Shown here one piece after another: positions 17,826 through 26,794 of a stretch of DNA of 64,000 bases (its first letter is position 1; each line of letters opens with the position of its first letter). Origin of the DNA: Pyruvatibacter sp. HU-CL02332 (GTDB lineage: Bacteria; Pseudomonadota; Alphaproteobacteria; CGMCC-115125); NCBI RefSeq assembly GCF_040362765.1, contig NZ_BAABWK010000002.1:1143766-1207765 (forward strand), in the 5' to 3' direction. Made by a program: the position numbers and the translations under genes. Under the pieces are notes generated by a model that worked only from the letters and a program-made list of their open reading frames with translations, was not told where the DNA came from and made no database searches.

Positions 17826-20741
17826 TCAGCCAGCCTCGCTCAAGGTTTCAGGGCGCGCAGCAACAGCTTCGGCGCAGCGGCCACAGGTGCCGGGATGGGC
17901 AGGATCGCTGCCCACGTCCGGCAGCAACTTCCAGCAGCGGGCGCATTTTTCACCCTCCGCATGCACCGGCATCACGGCAACGCCGGACACTTCGTCGATG
18001 CGGAATGCGTCAGCGGGTGCTGCCTCGCCGGCCGCCATCACTTTCAGGTCTGATGTGATGCACAGATCATCCAGCGGGATATCGCCCAGTGCTGACCGGA
18101 TCGCGTCATTGTCCACATAGACATGGGGCGCGCCTTCGAGGCTCGCACCGATGCGCTTTTCGCGGCGCTCGATTTCCAGCGCCCCGGTTACCACGCGGCG
18201 GAACTGACGCAGGTTCTGCCAGCGGGTCGCCAGCGCCTCGTCTTTCCATTCCGACGGCACGTCCGGGAAGGTGCGCAGATGCACGGAGTCGTTTTCGTCA
18301 GGGAAGCGGGATTGCCAGGCTTCTTCCATGGTGAACGACAAGACAGGGGCGAGCCATGCGGTCAGGCATGAGAACACCTGATCCATGACGGTGCGGGCAG
18401 CGCGGCGGCGCAGGCTGCCCGGCGCATCGCAATAAAGCGCGTCCTTGCGGATATCGAAGTAGAACGCTGACAGCTCAGTCACGCAGAAATTGGTGAGCGC
18501 GTGATAGACGCGGGTGAAGTCGTAGGTCTCATAGCCTTCACGCACCAGCGCATCGAGTTCAGCTAGGCGATGCAGCACGAACAGCTCAAGTCCAAGACCT
18601 TCGCTGTCAGCGGCCGCGCGCATGTCTTCCACGCTGACGCGCTCCGCATCGTCAAAGTCTGCAAGGTTGCCGATCAGGAAGCGCACGGTGTTGCGTAACT
18701 TGCGATAACCGTCCGTACACGCCTTGATGATGTTGGGGCCGACCACAAGGTCGTTTTGATAGTCAGAGCTTGCCACCCAGATGCGGATGATCTCCGCGCC
18801 GGATTGCTGAATGACTTTGTCCGGCGCTGTCGCGTTCTTGCCGGACTTGGACATCTTCTTGCCCGTCTCGTCCAGAATGAAGCCGTGGGTCACAACCTGC
18901 TCATAGGGTGCGCGTCCGCGCGTGCCGCAGCTTTCAAGCAGGGAGGACTGGAACCAGCCGCGGTGCTGGTCCGAGCCTTCAAGATAGAGGTTGGCGGGCC
19001 AGGTCTGGTCTTCGCGGCCTTCCAGCACAAAGGCGTGGGTCGAGCCTGAGTCAAACCACACGTCCAGAATGTCTGAAACCTGGTCGTAGTCGTCAGCCTT
19101 GTAGTCGTTGCCCAAAAATTCCTGCGCGTCCGTATCGTACCAGGCGTCACAGCCGCGCGCGGAGACGGCCGCATGGATACGCGCGTTGACGGCGTCGTCG
19201 CGGAGGATCTCGCCGGTGTCCTTGTGGACAAAGATCGTCAGCGGCACGCCCCAGGCACGCTGGCGAGAGACCACCCAGTCGGGACGGGTTTCAACCATGG
19301 AGCGGATGCGGGCCTGGCCGCGCTCGGGGAACCATTCAACCGCATCAATTGCTGTCAGCGCCTTTTGGCGCAGATCGTCATGGTCCATGGAGATGAACCA
19401 TTGCGGCGTATTGCGGAAAATGACCGGCGCCTTGGACCGCCATGAATGCGGATAGGAGTGCTCCAGCCGGCCGGATGCCACAAGGTGACCGGTGGCGCGC
19501 AGCGCTTCCATCACGCTCTTGTTGGCGCCGCCATCCTTGCCATTTGGCTTGAACACAGTCTCGCCGGCAAACAGCGGCACGTGATCGTAGTAGCTGCCGT
19601 CTTCGGAAACTGTATGCGGCACTTCGATGCCGTGCTGCATGCCAAGCACATAGTCATCCTGACCATGGCCTGGGGCAATATGCACAAAGCCCGTGCCCTG
19701 TTCGTCGGTGACAAAGTCACCGGGCAAGGCAGGTACGTCATAGTCATAGCCCTGGCCGCGCAGCGGATGCGCACAGACCGTGCCTTCAATGTCTGACCCT
19801 TTGAGGTGCGTCAGGATCTGTGGCTGGTCGAGGCCGGTTTCCTTCATGAAGGCTTCCAGCAGCGGCTCTGCCACCACATAGGACTTGCGCTCGATACCGC
19901 GACCGGCGTCATGGCCGCCTTCCAGCAGCACATAGTTCATGTTCGGCGCGTACGCGACGGCCCGGTTGGCAGGGATCGTCCACGGCGTCGTCGTCCAGAT
20001 GACCAGATGCGGTGTGCGCTGCTCCATGTTGGGCGCGAGCATCACATGCTTCGACTTGGTGATCGGGAAGGCGAGATAAATCGTTGGCGAGTTGTGGTCA
20101 TGATATTCGACTTCGGCTTCCGCCAGCGCCGTTTTTTCAACGGTGGACCACATCACAGGCTTGGAGCCGCGATAAAGCGCACCGGACATGGCGAACTTCA
20201 GAAACTCCTCAACGATCGAGGCTTCCGCGTCGTTTGACATGGTCGTGTACGGACGATCCCAGTCAGCCAGGATACCCAGACGTTTGAAACCTTCGCGCTG
20301 AACATCGACCCAGTGCGCAGCGAAGTCGCGGCACTCCTGCCGGAATTCAAGCACGGGCACTTCGTCCTTGTTCTTGCCGGCGTTGCGGTACTTCTCTTCG
20401 ACCTTCCACTCGATGGGCAGGCCGTGGCAGTCCCAGCCCGGCACGAAGGATGCGTTGCGGCCCAGCATGGACTGCGACCGGCAGACGATGTCCTTGAGAA
20501 TCTTGTTGAGCGAGTGCCCCATATGGATCTCGCCATTCGCGTAGGGCGGACCATCATGATAGCTGAACACTGGCGCGTCCTTGCGAGCTTCGCGCAGGCG
20601 GCCATACAGGTCCATCTTGTTCCAGCGCTCAAGCACCTCTGGCTCACGCTTGGGCAGACCGGCCTTCATGGGAAAGTCGGTTTGCGGCAGAAACAGTGTT
20701 GGACGGTAGTCGGGCGTATCGGATTTGGACGTGTCAGACAT
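17826..20741 (-). CDS. ileS: Isoleucine-tRNA ligase
   Basis: Class I aminoacyl-tRNA synthetase charging tRNA-Ile. The HIGH signature is HMGH at residues 73-76 and KMSKS is at 629-633. The large editing (CP1) domain lies between them. A C-terminal zinc finger has Cys at 933, 936, 953 and 956, the bacterial IleRS type. At 971 residues the length is normal. The 289-nt leader upstream (to the ribF stop) holds three 12-nt repeats but no T-box-like structure that I can see. It heads the ileS-lspA-DUF3035 run. Confidence 0.98.
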   Translation of the reverse strand: MSDTSKSDTPDYRPTLFLPQTDFPMKAGLPKREPEVLERWNKMDLYGRLREARKDAPVFSYHDGPPYANGEIHMGHSLNKILKDIVCRSQSMLGRNASFVPGWDCHGLPIEWKVEEKYRNAGKNKDEVPVLEFRQECRDFAAHWVDVQREGFKRLGILADWDRPYTTMSNDAEASIVEEFLKFAMSGALYRGSKPVMWSTVEKTALAEAEVEYHDHNSPTIYLAFPITKSKHVMLAPNMEQRTPHLVIWTTTPWTIPANRAVAYAPNMNYVLLEGGHDAGRGIERKSYVVAEPLLEAFMKETGLDQPQILTHLKGSDIEGTVCAHPLRGQGYDYDVPALPGDFVTDEQGTGFVHIAPGHGQDDYVLGMQHGIEVPHTVSEDGSYYDHVPLFAGETVFKPNGKDGGANKSVMEALRATGHLVASGRLEHSYPHSWRSKAPVIFRNTPQWFISMDHDDLRQKALTAIDAVEWFPERGQARIRSMVETRPDWVVSRQRAWGVPLTIFVHKDTGEILRDDAVNARIHAAVSARGCDAWYDTDAQEFLGNDYKADDYDQVSDILDVWFDSGSTHAFVLEGREDQTWPANLYLEGSDQHRGWFQSSLLESCGTRGRAPYEQVVTHGFILDETGKKMSKSGKNATAPDKVIQQSGAEIIRIWVASSDYQNDLVVGPNIIKACTDGYRKLRNTVRFLIGNLADFDDAERVSVEDMRAAADSEGLGLELFVLHRLAELDALVREGYETYDFTRVYHALTNFCVTELSAFYFDIRKDALYCDAPGSLRRRAARTVMDQVFSCLTAWLAPVLSFTMEEAWQSRFPDENDSVHLRTFPDVPSEWKDEALATRWQNLRQFRRVVTGALEIERREKRIGASLEGAPHVYVDNDAIRSALGDIPLDDLCITSDLKVMAAGEAAPADAFRIDEVSGVAVMPVHAEGEKCARCWKLLPDVGSDPAHPGTCGRCAEAVAARPETLSEAG

Positions 20742-20970
20742 TGGGTGTTTGGACTCACATATGCGCTCTTGAGGTCTTGGCTGGACCCGTCGCGCTCAAA
20801 TTTGACTTGAGGGTGGCGTCGTTCTCATCCCGATCCGGCTGGAGCGCTGATCTGCGGCCACACGATGTGCGGGCAAAGGCGCCTAAAGCTGAACCGGGCG
20901 ACTAATTCGCGCCGAAATACTGGTCCATATCCACTGCATAAACAGCTTGTAGCAGCGGGAGAGTCACCCC

Positions 20971-21006
20971 GTAAAGCATTGGGTAAAGCGGGGGGTAAAG
21001 CGCTCC
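20971..21006. repeat. Three 12-bp tandem repeats with core GTAAAGC upstream of ileS
   Basis: GTAAAGC occurs at 20971, 20983 and 20995, exactly 12 nt apart, with the last five bases of each unit varying. On the minus strand this reads GCTTTAC three times, just after the ribF stop and about 230 nt before ileS. Helically spaced repeats could bind a regulator (inference). The rest of the 20742-21030 gap shows nothing recognisable. Confidence 0.6.
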
Positions 21007-21030
21007 CCGCCTCCCTTAAATTGCCGGGTG

Positions 21031-21981
21031 TCAGCCAAGGATTTGGCGGGCAGAGTCTGCATCGGCGGCGATTTGAGCCTTCAGCGCGTCCAGACCATCG
21101 AATTTCTGCTCCGGCCGGATGAACCCGATGAGCGAGACGCGCAGGTGAGCGCCGTAAATGTCGCCGGTGAAATCAAACAGATTCACCTCCAAAAGCACGT
21201 CCTTCTTGTTGAAGGTCGGGCGTTTGCCAAGGTTGGCCACCCCTTTGTAGGTGCCCTTGTGGTCGCCATCTTCGATTTCGATCTCAACGGCATAAACGCC
21301 GAGTTTCGGCGTCACGATCCCATCCAGCGCCACATTTGCGGTGGGAAAACCAATGGTGCGGCCACGTTTGTCGCCATCCAGCACCCGGCCCTCAATAAAC
21401 CAGGGGCGGCCCAGCATATGGGCTGCGTCTTCCACCCGGCCCTCGCTCAGGGCATCGCGGATGCGCGTTGACGAATAGGCATCCTGGCTTTCGCCACTTT
21501 CTGATTTGTCGCCTTGCGGTGAAATCACAGACACGCCGAACCCCTCCATATCGCTCATATAGCGCAGAAGCGTTATGTCCCCTGCCCGGCCCTTGCCGAA
21601 GCAAAAATCATAACCCACCGCCACGTGAACGGCACCAAGACCTTTGACGAGCACTTCGGATACGAAATCAGGGGCTGTCAGCGCCGCCATGCTGGCGTCA
21701 AACGGCAGGGCATAGACGATTTCAACGCCCTGCTCGGCCAGCAACGCCACCTTGGCGCGGAACGACGACAATCGGAAAAAAGGTGCGTCCGGCGCAAAGA
21801 ACTGCCGCGGGTGCGGCTCGAAAACCATAACGGCAAGCGGCACACCCATTTCCTGCGCCAAGTCGCGCGCAGTGCCGATGACCGCCTGATGGCCACGATG
21901 CACACCATCAAAATTGCCGATGGCAACAACGGCGCCACGGGCAAAATCCGGCACGTCAGTATGGTGGCGGATAATCCGCAT
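21031..21981 (-). CDS. ribF: Bifunctional riboflavin kinase / FAD synthetase
   Basis: Makes FMN and FAD from riboflavin. The N-terminal FAD synthetase (nucleotidyltransferase) domain has GNFDGVHRGHQAV and the later STRIRDALSEG motif. The C-terminal flavokinase domain has GRTIGFPTANV and the GVYAVEIEI strand. The ATG chosen (MRIIRHHTDVP) matches the family start; a start 16 codons upstream is possible. 316 residues is typical. It is divergent from cheY, with 249 nt between starts, and lies upstream of ileS in the same direction. Confidence 0.96.
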   Translation of the reverse strand: MRIIRHHTDVPDFARGAVVAIGNFDGVHRGHQAVIGTARDLAQEMGVPLAVMVFEPHPRQFFAPDAPFFRLSSFRAKVALLAEQGVEIVYALPFDASMAALTAPDFVSEVLVKGLGAVHVAVGYDFCFGKGRAGDITLLRYMSDMEGFGVSVISPQGDKSESGESQDAYSSTRIRDALSEGRVEDAAHMLGRPWFIEGRVLDGDKRGRTIGFPTANVALDGIVTPKLGVYAVEIEIEDGDHKGTYKGVANLGKRPTFNKKDVLLEVNLFDFTGDIYGAHLRVSLIGFIRPEQKFDGLDALKAQIAADADSARQILG

Positions 21982-22144
21982 GGCAGCTGCCGGACGTCCT
22001 TTGTTGATGGGATGGAAGGCCGGGTCCACCTAGGCGGCGGATGGCAATTCGTCAAGAGGGAGGCGAAAAAGTGCACGCAAAGTGGGGGTTGCGCGGGACT
22101 CCACAACCCTAGATTGCCCACGCACACAACAACTCGCGTTGCCG

Positions 22145-22159
22145 TTAACGGTTTTTCAA
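22145..22159 (+). promoter_or_regulatory. CtrA-like site upstream of cheY
   Basis: TTAA-N7-TCAA, one base off the CtrA consensus TTAA-N7-TTAA, 72 nt before the cheY start. A similar site precedes the TipF-like gene. CtrA control of motility genes is established in Alphaproteobacteria; binding here is inference. Confidence 0.3.
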
Positions 22160-22230
22160 ACCGCCCCCTATAGATTTTCGTCAAGTGCAAAGAAATTGCG
22201 CGTGACATTTGAACTATCTGAGGCAGAACG

Positions 22231-22617
22231 ATGGCTGTGAACTTGTCAATGCCCGTCCTTGTAGTCGACGACTATAAGACCATGATCCGGATTATCCGCA
22301 ACTTGCTGAAGCAGCTTGGCTTCTCTGATGTGGATGAGGCTGCAGACGGCACCGAGGCGTTTGCCAAGATGAAAGAGCGTGGCTATGGCCTCGTCATTTC
22401 TGACTGGAACATGGAGCCAATGACCGGCTACCAGCTTCTGAAGGAAGTGCGCGCAGATGAAAATCTCAAGCCAACACCCTTCATTCTGATCACGGCTGAA
22501 TCAAAGACCGAGAACGTGATTGCCGCCAAAAAGGCCGGCGTGAACAACTACATCGTGAAGCCCTTCAATGCAGCAACGCTGAAGAGCAAAATCGAAGCGG
22601 TGATCGGCGAGTTCTAA
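22231..22617 (+). CDS. cheY: Chemotaxis response regulator CheY
   Basis: Single-domain receiver of 128 residues, close in pattern to E. coli CheY (ISDWNMEPMTGYQLL, NNYIVKPFN). The acidic pair is D13-D14, the phospho-acceptor D58, the switch Thr88 and the conserved Lys110. It lacks an output domain and should bind the flagellar motor switch when phosphorylated. A GAGG Shine-Dalgarno lies about 7 nt upstream. It is not next to a che operon; its likely phosphatase cheZ is at 58.7 kb. It ends 22 nt from the convergent HAD gene. Confidence 0.92.
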   Translation: MAVNLSMPVLVVDDYKTMIRIIRNLLKQLGFSDVDEAADGTEAFAKMKERGYGLVISDWNMEPMTGYQLLKEVRADENLKPTPFILITAESKTENVIAAKKAGVNNYIVKPFNAATLKSKIEAVIGEF

Positions 22618-22639
22618 ACCCCTTGTCGCGGGTCCAGAC

Positions 22640-23545
22640 TTACTTCCAATTGAGACGCGGAATGGCGTGCCGGGGTGATAAATCCCGGTGCGCCAACGCC
22701 GTTTTGAGCATGGCTTCATCGGGTGCATCGGGGTCATCGCCAAATTCCTTGGCGTGAATACCTGCGGTCACAAACAGCGCGTCCATGCCCTGCGCCTTGG
22801 CACCGGGAATGTCCGTTGGCAGACCGTCGCCAATGAACAGCACACGCTGCCAGTCACCTTCCTCGCGCATCACGTCCAGTGTCGCCAACATCTCTCGCGC
22901 CAGGCGATAGATCGGCGGATGGGGCTTGCCGGAATACTCAGCCACGCCGCCCATGTCTTCATAGAGTTTGGCCAATGACCCGGCGCAGGTAATGAGCCGC
23001 GGTCCGCGTTCCACCACCAGATCCGGGTTGGCGCAGATCATCGGCAGTTTCCGCTCGATCAGTCCGGGGAACAGACCGCGATAGTCTTCGGCGGTCTCTG
23101 TTTCATCGTCCCATGGGCCCGTACAGATGATGAAATCAGCCTCATCCTCCGGGTCCCGCGACCGGGTGATGTTCATGCCCTCAAACAGGGAGTGGTCGCC
23201 ACGATCAGGACCCAGATGGAAACAGCGCGGACCGTAAGAGCCTTCACGCACCATCATGCGGGTGCCATCGCCAGAGGTCACAATCGCGTCCCAGCTGTCC
23301 TCGGGCACGCCGATCTGAGCCAGCTGCGCGGGGATACCTTCTGCCGGGCGCGGGGCATTGGACACAAGCACCACCGGCCCGCGCTCTTCGCGGAATTTCT
23401 TCAGCGCGGCACAGGCGGCATGATGGGGCTGCTGGCCATTGTGAATGACCCCCCAGACATCACAGAGGATCGCGTCGTAGTTGGACGCGATGTCGCCGAG
23501 GCTGGAAATGAGGGTCGTGCTGGGTGCGGGAGATGTATCTGACAT
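22640..23545 (-). CDS. TIGR01459-type HAD hydrolase
   Basis: HAD-superfamily phosphatase of the NagD-like class (C2 cap) in the TIGR01459 family, common in Alphaproteobacteria. Motif I is DAILCDVWGVIHNG (catalytic Asp pair replaced by D-x-W, typical of this subgroup), motif II VLVSNAPRP, and motif IV IGDGLPTDIPGA. The substrate is not known; sugar phosphates or nucleotides are possible. The N-terminal ~20 residues (Ser/Thr-rich) are outside the domain. Convergent with cheY. Confidence 0.88.
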   Translation of the reverse strand: MSDTSPAPSTTLISSLGDIASNYDAILCDVWGVIHNGQQPHHAACAALKKFREERGPVVLVSNAPRPAEGIPAQLAQIGVPEDSWDAIVTSGDGTRMMVREGSYGPRCFHLGPDRGDHSLFEGMNITRSRDPEDEADFIICTGPWDDETETAEDYRGLFPGLIERKLPMICANPDLVVERGPRLITCAGSLAKLYEDMGGVAEYSGKPHPPIYRLAREMLATLDVMREEGDWQRVLFIGDGLPTDIPGAKAQGMDALFVTAGIHAKEFGDDPDAPDEAMLKTALAHRDLSPRHAIPRLNWK

Positions 23546-23615
23546 GGCGGCGGAGGTAGCGGGCTTTACGCGCTTACGTCAAGCACGCCCGTCAGCCTGC
23601 TTGTAGTCACCGGAC

Positions 23616-24905
23616 CTAGATGCGGGCCTGGCGCAATTCCTCAGCCGGGTTGGCTGTGGGGTCTGCGGGTGCCGACAAGGCATCTTCACGGACAGCGCGG
23701 GGTTCGCCAAACAGGAAGCCCTGGCCAAATTTGATATTGAGATCAAGAACCGCCACAGCAGCGCGCTCATTTTCGATGCGCTCTGCGATCAGGTCGATGC
23801 CGTTGCGTTCAAACAGGGCCTTGATGTCGTCTGCCCGCACCAGAGAGCCGGTGCCGCGCAGATCGCCCAGCAACAACTCCGACGGGACTTTCACAAAGCG
23901 GAAGCCCATGTCGTGGAGTTCGCTCAGGTTCATGTCGAGGCGGCGGACATGGTCCAGCGAGAAACGGAAGCCAAGCGCGTGCAGCGCTTCAAGGCTGGCT
24001 TTTTCAATGGGCCCAAGCCCCTCAAAAGCGGCTTGTGAAAACTCGAAATACAGATGCCCCGTCAGGTCGGCATTGTGTTCCATGAACTCGACAAATTGCG
24101 GGAAGAATTCCGCGTCCAGCAGGGAGTGGGCGGAAATGTTGCAGAAGACGCCGATGTCGCGGCTACGGGCCACAAGGCGGCGCACCACCTGGACACACCG
24201 GAACAACAGCAGATTGTCCACCACCGGCATCATGCCAGCAGGCTCTGCCACGCGCATGTAATCGCCAGGCATGATGATCTCGCCTTCCGACCCGCGCAGG
24301 CGTGTCAGGCCTTCATAGAAGCGTGTGCGGCGCTGGGGCAGCGTCACGATGGGCTGCAGATAAAGGTCAACGCGGTTTTCTTCCAGGGACGCGCGGATGG
24401 TTTCAATCATCTCGCCTTCTGTCACCGTTTCAGCTGCTTCGCCTTCAAGTGGCAGACGGGTCTGATCGCGTGGGGCGTCCGGCTTGCGGTCTGCCGCGCG
24501 ACGGGCAGGAGAGGTGCCATTGACGCCGGCCTCAACACTTTCCGCGAGGCCCTTCACCAGTGTTTCAACCAGGCGGACTTCGCTGGAGAGCTGTTCGTTG
24601 CGTGATGAAGTCTGAATATCGAGGGATGTTTCGAGCTCTGTAATGTGCTCGCGCATGCCGTCCATGTCGCGGCTCATGGTGGCGGCCTGCATGCGCAGAC
24701 CACGCAGTTCTGTATCAAGTTGGGACCGTTCAGCACTGCGGCCCACAAGCGCATGGGCCTGACCCGCAAACAAAAGCAGCACTGCCCCCACCAGAATGGC
24801 AGACTGAAGTTCAACGCCACCGGCACGATGCAGGGCGATCGAAAGCCCGGCAATTACAATCGCGTATGACGCGAAGATGAGACCATTGTTGAGCCAGGAT
24901 GGCAT
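23616..24905 (-). CDS. TipF-like membrane EAL-domain protein (likely c-di-GMP receptor)
   Basis: About 429 residues: two hydrophobic segments at the N terminus (about 8-50), a coiled coil (about 60-110), then an EAL domain. This is the architecture of Caulobacter TipF, a c-di-GMP receptor needed for flagellum assembly. The EAL signature reads EGL (YEGLTRLR), and the catalytic DDFG is replaced by LDHVRR, so phosphodiesterase activity is doubtful; the late GQGFLFG is kept. A binding role in flagellar positioning is inferred. The start is placed at the ATG before PSWLNNG; the frame stays open 51 codons upstream. Confidence 0.82.
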   Translation of the reverse strand: MPSWLNNGLIFASYAIVIAGLSIALHRAGGVELQSAILVGAVLLLFAGQAHALVGRSAERSQLDTELRGLRMQAATMSRDMDGMREHITELETSLDIQTSSRNEQLSSEVRLVETLVKGLAESVEAGVNGTSPARRAADRKPDAPRDQTRLPLEGEAAETVTEGEMIETIRASLEENRVDLYLQPIVTLPQRRTRFYEGLTRLRGSEGEIIMPGDYMRVAEPAGMMPVVDNLLLFRCVQVVRRLVARSRDIGVFCNISAHSLLDAEFFPQFVEFMEHNADLTGHLYFEFSQAAFEGLGPIEKASLEALHALGFRFSLDHVRRLDMNLSELHDMGFRFVKVPSELLLGDLRGTGSLVRADDIKALFERNGIDLIAERIENERAAVAVLDLNIKFGQGFLFGEPRAVREDALSAPADPTANPAEELRQARI

Positions 24906-25000
24906 GGCGAAGACAGTCTTTTGGGCGGAACGCCGGGCAATCTGGCGCAGCTGTCCCGCATGGTGAACAGAGTCTTGATGGCCAGTCTTGCCCGCAGGGT

Positions 25001-25017
25001 TTGAGAAATCGTTAACC
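25001..25017 (+). promoter_or_regulatory. CtrA-like site upstream of the TipF-like gene
   Basis: TTGA-N7-TTAACC lies about 100 nt upstream of the TipF-like start and 70 nt before chaC. It matches the CtrA consensus with one mismatch. tipF is part of the CtrA regulon in Caulobacter; use of this site is inference. Confidence 0.3.
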
Positions 25018-25086
25018 ACAAGGGCTGATGGGGATCTTTGACGCCGAGATTTGCCCATTCACGGCCTGATCCCTAGATTTGCGCCC

Positions 25087-25641
25087 ATGCGCCACAGATT
25101 CCCGCCTATTTCACCCGACGGCCTTTGGATTTTCGGCTATGGCTCCCTGATGTGGGATCCCGGCTTTGAGTATGTGCGCGCCGCCCGCGCCACCCTGCCC
25201 GGCTGGCACCGGCGCATGAGCATGATCGCCACCAACTCCTATGGCCGCCCGTCGCGCCCGGGCCTTGCTGCCGGGCTGCACCCACGCGGCAGCGTCGAGG
25301 GGGTGGCGTTTCTGGTGGCGCCGGACAAATGCCCTGAGATTCTGAATGTCCTGAGCAAACGCGAATGGGCTTATCTTGCGGTCATGGCGCCGATGCGTCT
25401 GGCGGACGGGTCGAGCGTGCGGGCGCTGACCTATCTCGCCAGCCCGGTGAACGGGCGGTTTCGCGCAACCCAGCCGGTGGGCGACTTTTTGAGGCGGCTC
25501 AGCCATGGTGTTGGGCGCAAGGGGTATGCGGCTGACTATGTGCGCCAGTCCGCCGACGCCCTGACCTCTCATGGCGTGCGTCAGAGTGACCTGCATGATC
25601 TTGTACCGGTCATTGCCGGGAGAACCAGTTTTCGCCGCTAG
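25087..25641 (+). CDS. ChaC-type gamma-glutamylcyclotransferase
   Basis: Cytosolic enzyme that cleaves glutathione to 5-oxoproline and Cys-Gly (family function). The substrate-binding loop IFGYGSLMW lies near residue 15 and the catalytic Glu is likely that of SKREWAYL. The length of 184 residues fits. The start is placed at MRHRFPP, close to the domain; a start 12 codons earlier overlaps the divergent promoter region. The next gene is a glutathione peroxidase in the same direction, so both act on glutathione. Confidence 0.88.
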   Translation: MRHRFPPISPDGLWIFGYGSLMWDPGFEYVRAARATLPGWHRRMSMIATNSYGRPSRPGLAAGLHPRGSVEGVAFLVAPDKCPEILNVLSKREWAYLAVMAPMRLADGSSVRALTYLASPVNGRFRATQPVGDFLRRLSHGVGRKGYAADYVRQSADALTSHGVRQSDLHDLVPVIAGRTSFRR

Positions 25642-25733
25642 GGCTTTTGGGCGGATAAATCAAGCGCGCGGACGATCCCAAAACCTGATACATCCAGCGC
25701 TTGCTTCCTCGATGCTTGATAAGGATGTCTCCC

Positions 25734-26216
25734 GTGAGTGCGCATGATTTCAGTTTTCCGTCGATCACCGGCAGCACCATCAACCTGGCCGACTACAAGG
25801 GCAAAACGCTGCTTGTTGTGAACACCGCCAGCGAATGTGGGCTCACGCCACAATATGGCGATCTGCAGCGCCTGTGGGAGCGCTACAAGGATCGTGGTCT
25901 GGTCATCCTTGGTGTGCCGTCAAATGACTTCGGCGCTCAGGAACCCGGCACGGAAACCGAAATTCAGGATTTCTGCACGGTGACCTACGCGGTCGATTTT
26001 CCGATGACCAGCAAGCAGGCTGTCATCGGCGACAATGCCCATGATTTTTATAAGTGGGTTGCGAAAGAAGGCGGCGACACGGCCATTCCTGGCTGGAACT
26101 TTCACAAGCTACTGATTGGCCCCAAGGGCGACTTCATCAAGAGCTTCTCACCCAAGGTCACGCCGATGTCCGATGAGCTGCTGCGCGATCTGCGGCTTGT
26201 GGTTGAAGACGCGTAA
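25734..26216 (+). CDS. Glutathione peroxidase-family protein
   Basis: Thiol peroxidase of the GPx family, 160 residues. The active-site Cys lies in NTASECGLTPQY (Cys, not selenocysteine), and the Gln-Trp-Asn partners are in FGAQEPG and GWNFHKLLI. It has one-domain bacterial GPx length and no signal peptide. The start is a GTG with AAGGA placed 8 nt upstream at 25721-25725; the in-frame ATG at 25725 overlaps that Shine-Dalgarno and is unlikely. Such bacterial enzymes often use thioredoxin rather than glutathione. Confidence 0.92.
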   Translation: MSAHDFSFPSITGSTINLADYKGKTLLVVNTASECGLTPQYGDLQRLWERYKDRGLVILGVPSNDFGAQEPGTETEIQDFCTVTYAVDFPMTSKQAVIGDNAHDFYKWVAKEGGDTAIPGWNFHKLLIGPKGDFIKSFSPKVTPMSDELLRDLRLVVEDA

Positions 26217-26419
26217 GAGCTGCATCTCGAAAATATACTACTTTTACGTGCAATTTCTCCGGTTTCAGGGTCAGTTGCACACCTGTGGTTGAAACTAATC
26301 CCAAGTTAGCCACACCTTAATATTCCACGTGCAGAACCGATGGCGGGGACATCATCTGCGCATGGGCGTGCGGCCGCTTGGCGGTTGCGCGAGCCTGCGT
26401 ATTACGGAACGGACATCCG

Positions 26420-26737
26420 GTGCGCAACATTCTGCCTGCAGCACTTCTTGCCATCGCTGGCCTATTCGTCCTTGTGGGAGCCACACTTGCTCCGACTACG
26501 GATGATCCCACTGTCATCATCTTCAGTTCGGATCTTACTTCCGAAGAACGAATGGTGCGGGCCGTCCATCTCGGCGGCACGATCATCAGCATTCCACTCG
26601 AGAAACCCGAGGCACTGGGACGGACGATTTTCGTCACGTTCGATGACCTCCCGACTTTTCAACAGATCAATGACCTCGGTGTCATCGCAATTCTGAGCGC
26701 TGTCGGCGCATCAGGCTGCGCTGGTCAGCAAGTTTAA
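26420..26737 (+). CDS. Small membrane-anchored protein of unknown function
   Basis: A 105-residue product: an N-terminal hydrophobic helix (about 4-25, ILPAALLAIAGLFVLVGATL) that could be a signal anchor, then a soluble region with VIIFSSDLTSEERMVRAV and a GTIISIPL strand. I do not recognise a family. The GTG is chosen because it places the hydrophobic stretch at the N terminus; a TTG 14 codons earlier is an alternative. It lies 57 nt upstream of the chemoreceptor gene and could be co-transcribed. The preceding ~200 nt are AT-rich and probably hold its promoter. Confidence 0.55.
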   Translation: MRNILPAALLAIAGLFVLVGATLAPTTDDPTVIIFSSDLTSEERMVRAVHLGGTIISIPLEKPEALGRTIFVTFDDLPTFQQINDLGVIAILSAVGASGCAGQQV

Positions 26738-26794
26738 CAACACGCGCGTCTTTGGGCTGACATGCGCGTGCCCTTTTGAGAGCAAAGACAAGAC

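Noticed and set aside
25701..25733. Upstream in-frame starts of the glutathione peroxidase
   Set aside because: The ATG at 25725 overlaps the AAGGA that is ideally spaced for the GTG at 25734.
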